From NCBI GenBank assembly GCA_038025085.1, contig CM076148.1, positions 20,936,501 to 21,000,500 of the forward strand: 64,000 nt of DNA, in the 5' to 3' direction. A model generated the notes under the pieces. That model was not told the DNA's origin and did not search any database. It worked only from the letters and a program-made list of their open reading frames with translations. Origin of the DNA: Tetragonia tetragonoides. Lineage: Eukaryota; Streptophyta; Magnoliopsida; Caryophyllales; Aizoaceae. This document shows, piece by piece, positions 25,194 through 36,777 of the stretch. The position numbers and the translations under genes were made by a program. Within the stretch, counting starts at the first letter, position 1. The number at the start of each line of letters is the position of its first letter.

Positions 25194-26666
25194 CATTCCT
25201 TTACTCAACTTTGCTAGCACATGTTAGAGTTAAAGGAGATATTGCTTTAGCTGTTGCTACTTCAGGCATTGCTGCCTCCAACATGTCAGGGGCAAGAACC
25301 GCTAATTCTAGATTTAAGATACCCCTAGACGTCGATGAACATCAAAATATAAACATTTTGAAACAAAGCGCTCTGGAAATTCTGATTCAACAAACCAGAT
25401 TAATCATTTGGGATGAAACATCAATGGCAAGAAGACAATCTGTTGAGTTATTTGAAAAGATGTTGCGCGATGTATGTTCAAATGGAATTCCATATGGTGG
25501 TAAACTGATAGTTTTTGGTGGTGATTTTCGTCAAGTTTTAACTGTGATGCCTAAAAGTTCCATTCAAGAAGCCATTGACACAAGCTTTGTCATGTCTCCT
25601 TTATGGCAAAATCTTACGAAAATTCATCTATTTCAAAACATGCGAGCAGTGCATGATCCATCATTCTGTGATTGTGTTCTTAGTGTTGGAGACGGAATTC
25701 CTCCATGTGATGATGGAAAAGATGTTTTTATGCCCAACCACATATTGATACCAAAGAACAACAATACTTTCAGTGTTGATCAATTAATTGATACTATCTT
25801 CTCTGAAGTTTATGATGCTAATGTAGACTGGGCCTCCATAACTCGACGTGACATCTTAACACCTACGAACGAAGACGCACACAGCATAAATTTCTATCTC
25901 ATTTCACGCCAGCTTGGATCTTCATATGAATACAAGAGTTTTGATGTTGCTTCTAAAAGTTCCGCTGAAAATTACCCGGTCAAATTTTTAAATACTCTTA
26001 ACCCCAACGGACTCCCGCCACATCATCTAATATTGAAGAAAAATAGTCCGATTATTCTACTTTGCAACCTAGATCCTACATCCGGACTTTGCAACGAAAC
26101 TAGGTTAATTTGTAAATCTTTCTTCCCGAATGTTATTGATGCTGAAATTGCAGTTGGGCATCAGAAAGGAGAGCCCGTATTTATACCTCGCATTCCTTTG
26201 CAGCCATCACCCGCAGATAAATATCCCTTTAACTTTAAGAGGAAGCAATTTCCTATACGTCTTTGCTATGCTATGACAATAAATAAAGCACAGGGCCAGA
26301 CACTTGATAGAGTTGGTATTTATCTTCCACGACCGGTATTCTCTCATGGACAATTATATGTTGCCTTATCTCGTGCAAGAAAAAGTTCAGAAATAAAAAT
26401 TGCAATCGATTCAGAAGACAGTACTAATGACAATTGGCGGAAACAAAAAATATTGTATGCTATGAAATTTTAAGACGCGCAGGAATCTTACGAAGGTATC
26501 ACTTATTTTTTTTAGTTATTTTTTTGTTACTTTTTATTTTATTAATACATTTTGTAAGATTTATTATACAATTACAAATTATTCGAACAAATTATTCAAT
26601 ATTTCATGCTATAACATTATGTCTACATATATTGCTTACTATATCTTTCTTTATTTTCTCCAGATA

Positions 26667-28704
26667 ATGGCAACTCCTGAAAGAAGAACTTTAGAAGATC
26701 TTAGCAGGGCAACTTTATTACTAAAATTCGAGTTCTGAAAAAGTCTATGCGTAAACATTTTCGCACTGGAGATAAATTGCGTCAAAACTTACTTGTCGCG
26801 AGCGAATTGGTAAATTGCAAAAAAGAACATATTCATTTTCTCTTTCATGATTTAATATAAAATATAGAAATAAATAAGTGTTATAATCCATTTACCTTTA
26901 AATTTTTTTCAAGGGAATCGAAATGCAGGCAACGATATTTGATGATGATATCGACTTATTTTCATATACACTAGAAGTTGATAAATTGTACGATCTTCGC
27001 AACCCATACATCAACATAATTCCAACTGTCCACCAAAGAGGCTCTCAACATTATCAGATAATTATTAGAGCAAGTACTCAAGTTATTGAAGTTGGTTCAT
27101 CTACACAAAAATCACCTCAGTCGTATCTGATATCACTAGACATGGGGGCTAATTACATTGACAAAAGTGATCATATTGGTAAAACTTTTTTTAATTAAAA
27201 TATTACATATTGAAAATAATCAACAAATATTATTTGTAGATGGCTTACAATTTTATTTATCTTACTTTTTGATTACAGTTGTTACCGCAATTGCAGTTCA
27301 CATTGAAAATACAAAGACAGTGCAGACGAAAAGAACAGGAAGGACGACTAGCATTCGTGAAATAGTTATTCTTGACATATCGTATGTTTCTGCTATATCT
27401 TTTCCAACTCTACTACATGTACGTTATTTCATTGATACTTACAATAATTTTTTTTTGCTAAAATTATTAGATCGAAAGGTATTGTGCTATCCCTTTGGGG
27501 TGATCTTGCATCAACTGAATCTGAAAAAATCGCGGAAATCATTGACTCCTTTCCTATTCTAGCTGTTACTCATGTTCAAGCAACAAATTTCCAAGGTTCA
27601 TATGAAATATATTTCGTTTTATATATCTAATAATTTAAATAATTTATTTATCTATTGATTTTATATTTGCTACAACTTTTTCTTGTCACACGAGGGTCTC
27701 TACAAACAACATTTTTTTCGGCCTCACTTGTCATCCACAAACATCAATTGCTGAATCTCTTTCCGTATGGTATATATACACTACAGTTTGACCATATAAT
27801 AGTCTGCATTTTGTTGTGACATCATAAATATATATAATTTTGTTTAACAGGAAAAATGAAAACATGGCAAGAATTTACGAAATAAGAGACCAATTTGCTT
27901 CAACATTTGAGGCTGAAAGTTCGGGTCCTACTGATAATGTTGTTATACCTATCAGTACTTTATCCGAACAAAAGGTAATCTATTTTCACTCCATTTCTCA
28001 AAACATCATTTAATATGAATAGCAAATGGTCGTAAATATCTTAAAAAATTATTGCTTACATATAAATTACGCTCTACACATGTAGTGCAATTTTATTATA
28101 GGAAACCTCGCAAGTATGGATAAAAGGAAAGATTTCAGCAATAAAAAGCAACAATATATTATATGCCGCTTGCAACATCTGCAAAGAAAAAACTGATGAA
28201 TCTTATGACCACACATTTACTTGCACTGCCAAAATGCCTCATAGTGCAACATGCCAACCCAGGTATGTAATTCTTTTTGTAATTATTCTTATTATTTTAA
28301 CTTGTATATTGAACTAACATCTGTATGAAAATATTTTACGATATAAGATGTTGCATGAACATTGAATTTAATGACGAAAGCGGAGCACTATCCATAACAT
28401 TGTTTGGGAATCATGCAGAGCTCATTTTAAAAAAAAAACAGCTGAAGAAATAAAGAATTTATAAGCAGAGGTTTCAAACATACCTTCCTTTTCATTTAAT
28501 ACGTATAACATAAATATTCAAATCAAACTGCACTTCTTATACAGTTCGTTTAATAACTTCTACCGGGAAGTAGACAATTTGATCACAGAAACATTACAAG
28601 AACTAAACATTAGAACCTTTTACGTGCTGTTGGTATCGGCATCAGTAGAAGCATATGGAGTTCAACAACTGCGATGGAAAACAAGACGAATAGTTGAAAC
28701 ATAA
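26667..28704 (+). pseudogene. Helitron RPA1-like single-strand DNA-binding protein, decayed
   Basis: Exon-like blocks in order: an N-terminal segment from ATG at 26667; an OB-fold with MQATIFDDDI (26923-27175); a second OB-fold (27280-27600, REIVILDIS, then GIVLSLWGDLAS); a GLSTN-like linker near 27690; and a third OB-fold with zinc-binding CNIC...C and ALSITLFGN (28100-28420), closing with VQQLRWKTRRIVET. This is the architecture of replication protein A subunit 1, which plant Helitrons carry next to RepHel, presumably to coat displaced strands. Introns with plausible GT/AG borders separate the blocks. A frameshift near 26720 and other small breaks suggest it is not functional. Confidence 0.85.
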
Positions 28705-29639
28705 TAGTAATATTCGTATTACCACATTAGTACAATCATATTGTATCATATGTTTTATATGTACTTCTTACTTGTTTTTGAAAGCTTATGTAGTTTTTTC
28801 TTATATATTATCACTTCTGTAAATGTGTGTCACATATGTAACTCCAACAATTTCTTCTTAGCAAGTGCTTGAGAGTCATGTATTTAGCTTTTCATATAAC
28901 TTATTTCATACACAAATAAATTATCTTTTAATAATTAATATAATATTATCTTACATATTAAATTACAATCATTTTCAAATGAAATTATACATCTTCAAAT
29001 TTACGATAGACATAATACCATTTATGTACAATAATCCGCCTTTAAAATATATTTTTACAAAAAGCTACCTTTTTATGTAATTAAGTTTTTCTTTTTATAA
29101 ATTCTCTACACAATTAAAAACATAAACAATTTGAAATTTTTATCTTCATCAATTTCAATATTACCATTTATTATAACAAAATTATAAACAATAAAAATAT
29201 AATATAATATTTACCAACTCTTTTTTTAATATTATAACATACAAGTATATCATATATGACATTTATTTAATGAAGCCAATCTTATCAACAACCATTATCC
29301 AATAATCTTATTTTAAATATACGACATAAAGAATCACATTCACATGCACAACCTGTTAAACTTCACTCCCTCGAATACAATCATATCAATCATTCAACGT
29401 GACAACATACGCCCATCAAAAAACACATATCACTTTAATACCAACAATCCCATGTGAACATGAATGTACTAAATGAAATACAAGAAACAAATTTAACCGA
29501 CAAACATGACTATATAAGTGAAGGCCTATTAGAATAACCATTCTTCATTACTAACAAATGCTTCCCCTCATACTTCGAAAACATAGATATATTACTAGCT
29601 ATTCAAAATTTCACATCAGATGAATTAGCAACAAACAAC

Positions 29640-30003
29640 ATTGGAGGTCAACATTAAAACTATTCTGAGTGACATAGCCAAGCAACTACACATCCCTCCA
29701 CAAAATATGGCATTCATGTAGTCACCGATGATGAATTTCGTGCATATGTTGAAATAAAAGGATGTCAAGGTGAACCAGGTTCAGCGAAATTCATCGTCAA
29801 AGATATTAGAAATATCGGAACAAAATGCAGCTCCTCGTGCAATTAGATTTCTCAAATATCTATATGATTGTGATATTGCAGACATCAACTATTATCAATT
29901 CAAAATATTGCAAGAAGAACATAAGGAACTTCAAAATGAATATGAAATGATACTCAAATAAAAAAATATGAACGAAATCTTCATGGAATCACAAGGCAGT
30001 TAG
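29640..30003 (+). pseudogene. Small Helitron-associated gene, copy 2 (decayed)
   Basis: Homologous to 14530-14932. One frame reads DDEFRAYVEIKGCQGEPGSA, another EQNAAPRAIRFLKYLYDCD and ADINYYQFKILQEEHKELQ. A stop near 29720 and a frameshift near 29810 break it. The C-terminal half is Glu/Gln/Lys-rich and probably helical. It lies between the RPA1-like gene and the Helitron 3' end, on the same strand. I do not recognise the family. Conservation of protein-like sequence between two diverged copies argues that it once encoded a real product. Confidence 0.6.
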
Positions 30004-30031
30004 CGTAGATGTTTCTCTAAATAGTACACGT

Positions 30032-31506
30032 TGTTGGGTTCCTGGTTTTGATGATAACAAACAAAGTGTCCTTATCTATGTGTGAACTAACTATGATGGC
30101 AGGTTGACTTAAGGATGCAAGAAGGTATAATGCTCAAAGTATGATTGCTCATGAAGATGCTTGGATCCTAACAAGACATGAGGACAATGTAATGTAGTTA
30201 AGTGCATTTGTCATTAGTCTTTATGTACTATGCTTGACTAGTTAGCAAGAGTCTAAATTGATCATGACAAGGGAACAAGGTTGTAAGACTGAGTGCATGC
30301 GTCCATGAGTACAGGGGAGCATTCTTGGGAACCCTGTTCTCTATGACCAGCACTACAGCGTGAAGGAACCAAAGGGGAACAACTTGTTAGACCCTGTTCC
30401 TTCTAAGCTGTGTATCTGGACGAGTTTGCATAAATTCATATTTATTATTTCTACGAATATTTTGTGTATTATCTTTTTAGATATTCACACAAATATTCTT
30501 CTGAAGAAATATATTTTATTTTGGAAAAATGAATTTTGCAAAATCATAATTTTAACAGAAAAATATTTTATTTTGAAAAGATATTATCTTGGAAAAAGTA
30601 TTTTACTTAATGGCCAAGTATATGTTGTTAAGCAAGTGAATTATCTTCTGGAATATTTCTAATTATCTTTTAGAGATTATATTCTGATAAATCACTTGCT
30701 AGCTGGCCAAGATTTTCTGTTAATGAATTTGGACGGATTTTATCTCATAGGTTGAGTTAAGGAAAGGTCTTTGATCTTTACTTAAACTCTATCCTATGTT
30801 TTGGTAAATCTTATCATTAATATTTTGAAGAGATTTAACCTAACCAACTGAGCTCATTTTGGGCCTGCCTATATAAGGCGCCTGATAGGCTCAGTTGTAG
30901 GGTTAAGCTTTGCGTGCATCATTGAACTTAGAATCAGTTGTGCAAAGCGTTCACTCGTCCAAACCAGATACGTCAAGTACTCACAAACAACAACCTTGAA
31001 CCCTGTTCCCTGTTCTGGTCAGTTTGAGTCTTTGCTTAAGTTGGTCATTGCATAATAGGTTTTTGTGGTCTTATATTGCTTAGTGTTGAAGCGTGTAATA
31101 GGACAAATAATCTGGTTATTTGTAAGGTCTCTAACTCAGTAACGAGTGTAGAGCATCTCTCAGATCAGTGTGTGATTCTGAGAGATAGGCAACGCATCAG
31201 TAACGGAGTGTGGTGGTGTTAGGGTACTGTGCTGTATCCTGATTTTGGCTCTAGTTATAAGATAAGTAGTGTGACAAAATCCCAAGTAACTGGGTCGTGG
31301 TTTTTACTCCTATTAAGCCTAGGAGGTTTTCCACGTGAAAAAAGCCTTGTGTTATTTACATTCTGCTCTTTATATTCTGTCTTAGTCTGCTGTATAGGAA
31401 CAACGTCCATAACGCTGTTCTCTACCCTGTTCTCAAGTTGCAAAACGCGAGAAATTGGAGTCACTCTATTCACCCCCCCTCTCTAGAGTAACTTAGGCAC
31501 TCTTCA
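30032..31506 (+). mobile_element. Solo LTR, copia SIRE/Maximus-like (1475 bp)
   Basis: It starts TGTTGGGTTCCTGGTTTTGA with the TGATAACAAA block common at the start of SIRE/Maximus LTRs, and ends GGCACTCTTCA. A perfect 5 bp target duplication CACGT flanks it (30027-30031, 31507-31511). There is no internal coding region, so it is a solo LTR. Family assignment is by resemblance of the start only. Confidence 0.85.
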
Positions 31507-31707
31507 CACGTACTTTTAGATATTCAACGTTAACATTCTCGTATGTATAATTTATTTTTTTACTCATCTGTACAAATGTAATATACTTTTAATTGCATAA
31601 AAACTTTATCATGTATATCAAACAATAACTATCCAATAAATAAAATAAATTTATTTGTACTCTCATCACATTTTACAAATTTTGTTTCATAACACAAAAG
31701 TTGGCTG

Positions 31708-31738
31708 ACGCGTGCGTAGCACGCGTTGGTCCAACTAG
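31708..31738 (+). other. Helitron 3' terminus: hairpin plus CTAG
   Basis: Perfect 8 bp stem ACGCGTGC/GCACGCGT with a 3-base loop (31708-31726), 12 bases, then CTAG followed by T. This is the canonical termination signal of Helitrons, which insert between A and T. Confidence 0.9.
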
Positions 31739-32030
31739 TAATAGATAAGGATAAGAATAAACTTGGTAGCCAAGTTGAATTCGACTTTCTCTTCTTCTTC
31801 TTTTTTCATTTTCTTTTCTTGATCTTATCTCCTATGTCTGGTACCGACTTCTAACGTCTCTAACGTCTCAAACAGATAATCAAATTTCACTCATTGGATG
31901 TCCCTATATAAGTACTACACTATGTATAGGTCATTCTAAATACTACAAAAACCTCAAATGACCCGAATAATAAAAATACTAGTATTACTAGCACCACTGA
32001 TTACGGGTGACTCCCATTATTAGCACTAAT

Positions 32031-32555
32031 CTTAGTACTTTAATTTTCTCGGGTTTTACAGACTTGGATTCTTCGGCGATCGTGATCGTGTTCTTCTTTC
32101 CATTGGTTCCAGTCCAGCTTATGGTGCGTTTCTGTTTTGTGAGTTGATCCTCGTTTGGAGTGATCAACTTAGTTGGATCAAAGTTTGCATATGGAATTGC
32201 ATTACTGACATTGTGGAGCTCCTCATCTTTTGGATGATGGCACTCTTATCCAAATAGTAGACCCAAAGCGTTGTTGGGTGTGTTCTCTATCCAATCAAAG
32301 TTTAGCCTCCTTCTTACAGGCAAAGGAGTTTCTTCCAACGTGTAGCAGTCTTGGAAGACTTCGAATCCGGGAACTTGGATTGCATACACATGGAGAACAT
32401 AAGGCTCAGGAAAGCCATAGTAAGGGAATGGATCTCCGGACTGGACGAATTGCCCGTTTAGAGTGTGCGGGTATGGTGACATGGGGATGTCGTAGGCCTT
32501 GTTTTCCTTAATGGCCCTTCTTTTCTCTTTTTCTTTGGCAAGTGCATACCCTGTT
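32031..32555 (-). other. Unidentified coding-like block
   Basis: On the minus strand, right after an AAAACAG acceptor-like site at about 32555, runs an open frame GYALAKEKEKRRAIKENKAY, then YYGFPEPYVLHVYAIQVPGF and RRRLNFDWIENTPNN, ending at a TAA at 32246. A second stretch follows in another frame (DEELHNVSNAIPYANFDPTK, then KKNTITIAEESKS), down to about 32031. Composition looks like real protein with acidic and aromatic motifs, not like random AT-rich translation. I do not recognise the family. It sits just right of the Helitron end and may be a host gene fragment or part of an unfamiliar element. Confidence 0.45.
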
Positions 32556-32589
32556 TTTAATAGAAAAAATGTTAATCTATGTATAGAAA

Positions 32590-32760
32590 TGTGATGGTAG
32601 CGCAGTTGGTCATGTTGGATTTTGGTTTGTTTACGCACTGCTCGAGTTCGACTGTTCTCAGAGACTAGCCTTATCGCGCTTTTTCATTTGTTTTTGTCTT
32701 TGTCTGAGTTAAGCCCAATCTTCCTAAATTCCTTTTAGATCATTTTTTTACCATCTGTAC
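32590..32760 (+). mobile_element. SINE-like unit with tRNA-type A and B boxes
   Basis: TAGCGCAGTTGG at 32598-32609 matches the RNA polymerase III A-box consensus. GAGTTCGACTG at 32644-32654 is a good B box about 40 bp downstream. The sequence does not fold as a full tRNA. T-rich sequence follows. This arrangement is that of a tRNA-derived SINE head. I could not define its 3' end or target duplication. Confidence 0.5.
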
Positions 32761-33059
32761 AATATTGTATATCAAATCTTCCAATTTTCCAATTTCTTAA
32801 TTATTTATCTTTTTATTCATTTGTATAACAAATCTTAGATTATTTGTATGGTTTTAAAATAAACTTAAACTTCCTATATTAGAATTGTACTAAAAAAAAC
32901 CCTTTATGAATTAGATCATAATAAGATTTGCTGTTGATTTGTTAGAACTTATGTAATAGTAATTAACATCATGTTGTCTTATAACTAGTATTATTTATTC
33001 CTTATAGATTTACTATTCTAAATTACTCAATAAAAATATTTTTGCATCAACCATTGTTC

Positions 33060-33480
33060 AAAGTGGTCTACTAGGATGTCAATGGTTTTTGCTTTATTTG
33101 TACATTGTACAATTATGATGACTATATATATAAATGATCGACTATAAGCATGAAGGCGTTCATGAAGGCATGCCTCGTTTTTAAAATAGTACACGTCCAA
33201 AATGATAGTGGTCTACTAGAATGTCAATGATGCTTGCTTCATTTCTATATTGTACTACTATGGTAGACCATATATATGAATGATCGACTAATTTTTTTTT
33301 TGGTGCGAAGAATGATCGACTATGATTTTAAGCACGTAGGCATGCATCAAGGCATGCCTTATTCTTAAAATAGTAGACCAATATAATAGTGGTCTATCAG
33401 GATGTCAATGATGTTTGCTTCATTCAACTATGGTACACCATATATATAAATGATATACTATTTTAAGCATGTAGGCATGC
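33060..33480. repeat. Three degenerate units of a 150-180 bp repeat family
   Basis: Units near 33060, 33205 and 33385 each contain a GTGGTCTACTAGGATGTCAA-like block, TTTGCTTCATT, a (TA)n stretch, GATCGACTA and a GGCATGC(A/C)TCAAGGCATGCC-like block. Further units occur in the opposite orientation at about 35455-35690 and 36785-36990, on both sides of the TIR element at 35690-36777. Confidence 0.65.
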
Positions 33481-33484
33481 ATCA

Positions 33485-33610
33485 AGGTCTTGGGACATGC
33501 GGACTGGGGCAATATGCTAGGACATGGGCGCTGGGGAAAGGCGCTGGGACATGGACACTAGGGCAAGGCGCTGAGACATGGGTATTGAACTTGGGACATG
33601 AACGGTCAGA
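33485..33610. repeat. Short degenerate GGGACATGG/GGGGCAAGGCGCT repeats
   Basis: About five imperfect copies of a roughly 25 bp G-rich unit containing GGGACATG and CTGGGGCAA. They sit at the junction between the repeat array and the gypsy LTR fragment and produce a repetitive but meaningless ORF. Confidence 0.6.
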
Positions 33611-33689
33611 CAAAGGACAAAAGACACTCTACCCTCTTTCTACCTCAGCATGGGTATTTGCGGTAAGGACCCTGTTGCTTTGCTATCCG

Positions 33690-34360
33690 TATAGAATTTG
33701 TACTTTGTAATTGAATCGGAGAATTAGATAAGTTCAAGGAATCATCGAGTTAGAAAAATATTTGAAAGACATTAAATTGAAGAAAAACCATGAAAGGGTC
33801 CAATAATTTGTTCTGGCACGTTACCGAAGGGACAATCGAAGGGACCGCCCAATAGGTGAAAAATCAAACTAATCATGTTTTTAGAAATACTCTCGCTCAT
33901 TTAAAACATATGAGTACCCAAGAATGAGGGTTCGAGGCGAATGTACGGATTGGTAAGGTCATAGGCACCCATATCACGCGTTTAAATGGCGGCCTCTACT
34001 TACTTAAGTCTGCTTAAAATATTAATAACATAATTCCCGCACAAATTCGATTAACAACCTAAATTCATACTATTAATTGGGTAATCACAACCATCAACAT
34101 TTATTATTAACCCACATTTTAACATGCATTTTGGTTGACAAGTTGAGCACCACAACTATAGAACATGCTTATTCACATAATGAAAGACAATATCTAGGAA
34201 GAAATAAAGACATAATTAGCATGATAATTACATTTTGACGACTAGAAAATAAACAAGAAACCAAACAATGTGATTTGAGCCCCCAGGAATTTAGGCTATT
34301 TAGCAAAAAATATTAGCAAACAAGATCCCAAGAGAGAGTAAAAGAAAGAGGGGGAAAAGA
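33690..34360 (-). mobile_element. Degraded gypsy LTR fragment related to 7591-8941
   Basis: The minus strand matches the 3' half of the plus-strand LTR: the block with CTTGGGTACTCATATGTT, the TGTCCCTTCGGT tract and the TCTAACTCGA..TTCC..GAACTTATCTAA end. A second partial copy of its end (GTAATTGAATCGGGGAATTA through AAAGACATTGAATTGAAGAA) lies at about 34440-34590 in the same orientation. Confidence 0.7.
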
Positions 34361-34679
34361 CAGAACAAGATGTCGGTTCTTGTGAACTGGTTGTCTACTT
34401 GTAAAGATCCTGGATATTTCGCAGTGTCTTTGCGATCCTTATAGAATTGTAATTTGTAATTGAATCGGGGAATTAGATAAGTTCAAGAAACCGTTGAGGT
34501 AGAAATGTATTTGAAAGACATTGAATTGAAGAAAAATAGTGAAATAGTCCAAAATTCTGGTACCAACGCTTTATCGATGGGACAAACCGAAGAGTAAGTT
34601 AAACATACCCAATAATTAGCATTCCAAAATATGGCAAATAACAAGTTTGTAACTCACATTGATACCTTGCTCTTTACTA

Positions 34680-35150
34680 AGACAATCTCAATCTCTAGCA
34701 CGTGTGCTCGTAAGAATTGTTAAACCGCGTAAATGCAGTCAAAAGTTTGATTTGAAAGTTGTTTATACTTGCAAACATCCTTGGTGTAATTTCACACTCA
34801 AACGAAGGCAAACAAAGAAAACGAATGTTTTCTAGTAAAATATAACACAAAAGAATTCAATCTCTAACACCCTAGTCGTTAGATTTGTTAAACCGCGTAA
34901 ATGCATTCAAAAGTTTGTTTTGAAGCTTGTTTGTACTTGCAAACATCCTTGGTGCAGTTTCACACTCTAATGAAAGTAAAAAGAAAAAAAAAAGAATTTC
35001 GGTGCTTTCTCTTAATATAGAACACCAAAGAACTCAATCTCTAGCACTCTAATAGTAAGAGCTATTAAACCGCACGATGCATTCAAAAATTTGATTTGAA
35101 CTTGTTTGTACTTGCAAACATCCTTGGTGTAAAACACTCAAATGAATGGA
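34680..35150. repeat. Three tandem units of about 170-180 bp
   Basis: Each unit has CAATCTCTAGCACNCT, a TTAAACCGC(GT)A block, GATGCATTCAAAAGTTTGAT and TTGCAAACATCCTTGGTG. Starts are near 34687, 34857 and 35035. There is no coding content. A short tandem repeat of GTGTGCATCATCGTAATT follows at about 35165-35212. Confidence 0.75.
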
Positions 35151-35689
35151 AACAAAGCATTCATGGTAATTGTGTGCATCATCGTAATTGTGTGCATCAT
35201 CATAATTGTGTGTTACTTAACATTCCTAAGCAATACCCTATACCCTAGATCATAGACCTTATGTACTACACCCAATTCCATGGTGTCATGAAATGCTGTG
35301 TAGTACAAGCTAGATTTGGAGTCGCACCAAAAAAGTACACTTCATCCTTTTTTTTTCACCTACCTCGTGGTGGAAGTAAATCTTGAGATCCAGCAATTAG
35401 CATTCCAAACAAATAACAAGCGTATTGTAACTCATATTGACACATTTTTGCTAATATGGTCGACCACAATCATTCTGGTCTACTATTTTATGAACGAGGC
35501 ATGCATGCCTACATCCTTAAAATAGTCGATTATTTAAATATATATATATATAGAGTATACCACATTTGGAGAATGTAGAAATGAAGCAAACATTCTTAAC
35601 TTTCTAGTAGACCGCTATTATATTGTACTACTATTTTAAGAACGAGGCATCCCTTGATGCATGCTAGATGCTTATTAAATAGCCAATCA

Positions 35690-36777
35690 TTATATAAACA
35701 ACAAAGGTCATATAAGCCATTAACGTTATCCATCTTGGCTATGTAGACCATCGACGTTGAAAAGTGGTCATACAAGCCCTTAACGTTCAATATTTCAGTC
35801 ATACAAGCCATTAGATAGGAGAGTGAGTTACACACTCCAGCGAAGCAAGTGATACAAAAATATATATTATTATTTTGGATACTTTAAGTTTATTATCACT
35901 AATTTAACTTCAATAAATGAATTTTGTGTGTGTAAAAATTTAAAGTTCTTATATATTAAGAACATATATGTTTAAAATAAATAGTACTATACTTGTTACT
36001 TTTCCAATAAACTTTGTATTATACTTTTTCGTGAAGTTTGTTGTTAAAAAGATCAATTGAGAGTGAAATAATTATATTATACAATAACATTATTATTTTT
36101 TTCCGAACTTTATTTAGTAGAACTATTCGGAAAGATTTATTTTTTGTAAAATATATTTTTTTCTCGATTGCTTTTATTTTATGAAGTGTTCCCGCATAAT
36201 ATAAACCATTTGGATAATAATAGAAAAATGGAGAGTCAGGATATAACAGTGAAGTCAATAATATTAACCGACAAAAGTATATACAAACTATGCTAACAAA
36301 CTCAAAAACTATGATCGTACCTAGGACAAAGACCCTAACCAATACAAAAAAAATGCTTAAGACTATTGCGGAACATATTTGTTTTAACTTGCGTAATAAT
36401 AGTGTGCTAAACATTGGAAGAATGACATTGGTGTCAAAACAATGGAATAACATTGACTAAGATATTTACTAAAACATTTACGAAAATTTAAGAGAAATAA
36501 AAATAATTGTACAAACCATTAATGTTACATGCTTTAGCTGTCTAGAACCTAACATTAAAATTTAGCTATATAAGTCATTATCGTTCTATTTTTCGGTCAT
36601 TTAAACCATTGGACATCGGGAAATTTGGAGAGTGACTAACACACTCCAGCGTTCAATGACTTGTATGACCCAGAATTACAACGTCGATGGCTTGTATGAC
36701 CATTTTTCAACGTCGATGGTCTACATGACCCAAAGATTAAACGATAAGGGTCTATATGACCTTTGTTGTTATATAAA
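35690..36777. mobile_element. Long-TIR non-autonomous transposon
   Basis: 35690-35850 and 36610-36777 are inverted repeats of about 150 bp. Ends read AACAACAAAGGTCATATA on both strands. Within each TIR the motif GACCATCGACGTTGAAAA recurs with diverged versions, and TACACACTCCAGCG marks the inner border. The core has no transposase. Long TIRs suggest a Mutator-like or foldback origin, but no clean target duplication is visible. The outer flanks belong to the repeat family seen at 33060-33480. Confidence 0.7.

Larger units (their letters stand above)
19092..26473 (+). pseudogene. Helitron RepHel (HUH replication initiator-PIF1 helicase), broken
   Basis: In order: an N-terminal CKYC...C zinc-finger-like segment (about 19330-19385); a Helitron_like_N domain (20250-20620, RVSCREYYCYLLQIR, IGGPRDMRRRYLDAM); the Rep HUH motif PHAHF at 20825-20839; the Rep tyrosine region KHLYIYVYKGHD near 21230; then a PIF1-type helicase with Walker A GPAGTAKT (22258), Walker B IIWDETSM (25408), GGDFRQ (25517) and VALSRA (about 26360). 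The protein would nick and unwind DNA for rolling-circle transposition. One intron (about 20151-20251) is visible. It is dead: frameshifts near 19528/19590, 20770, 20925 and 21930; TGA at 20031, 20649 and 22028; and a 2.9 kb LTR insertion in the Walker A region. His replaces the first conserved Tyr, and Ala replaces Gly in the P-loop. Confidence 0.93.
17147..31738 (+). mobile_element. Decayed autonomous Helitron (left boundary tentative)
   Basis: The 3' end is canonical: an 8 bp GC-rich hairpin at 31708-31726, 12 bases, then CTAG at 31735-31738 followed by T. Inside are a Rep-helicase pseudogene (19092-26473) and an RPA1-like pseudogene (26667-28704), the gene set of plant autonomous Helitrons. 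The 5' end should be TC inserted after A. The candidate at 17147 (A followed by TCTATATAGTATATATAC) resembles plant Helitron starts but is not proven. Two solo LTRs (22286-25193, 30032-31506) inserted later. Without them this element would be about 10.2 kb. Confidence 0.8.

Noticed and set aside
32598..32654. Possible tRNA gene because of perfect A-box and good B-box
   Set aside because: No cloverleaf or acceptor stem can be formed around the boxes, so a SINE head fits better.
33060..35150. Regularly spaced repeats suggesting a CRISPR-like array
   Set aside because: Units are long, diverged and without unique spacers, and the genome is a plant's.
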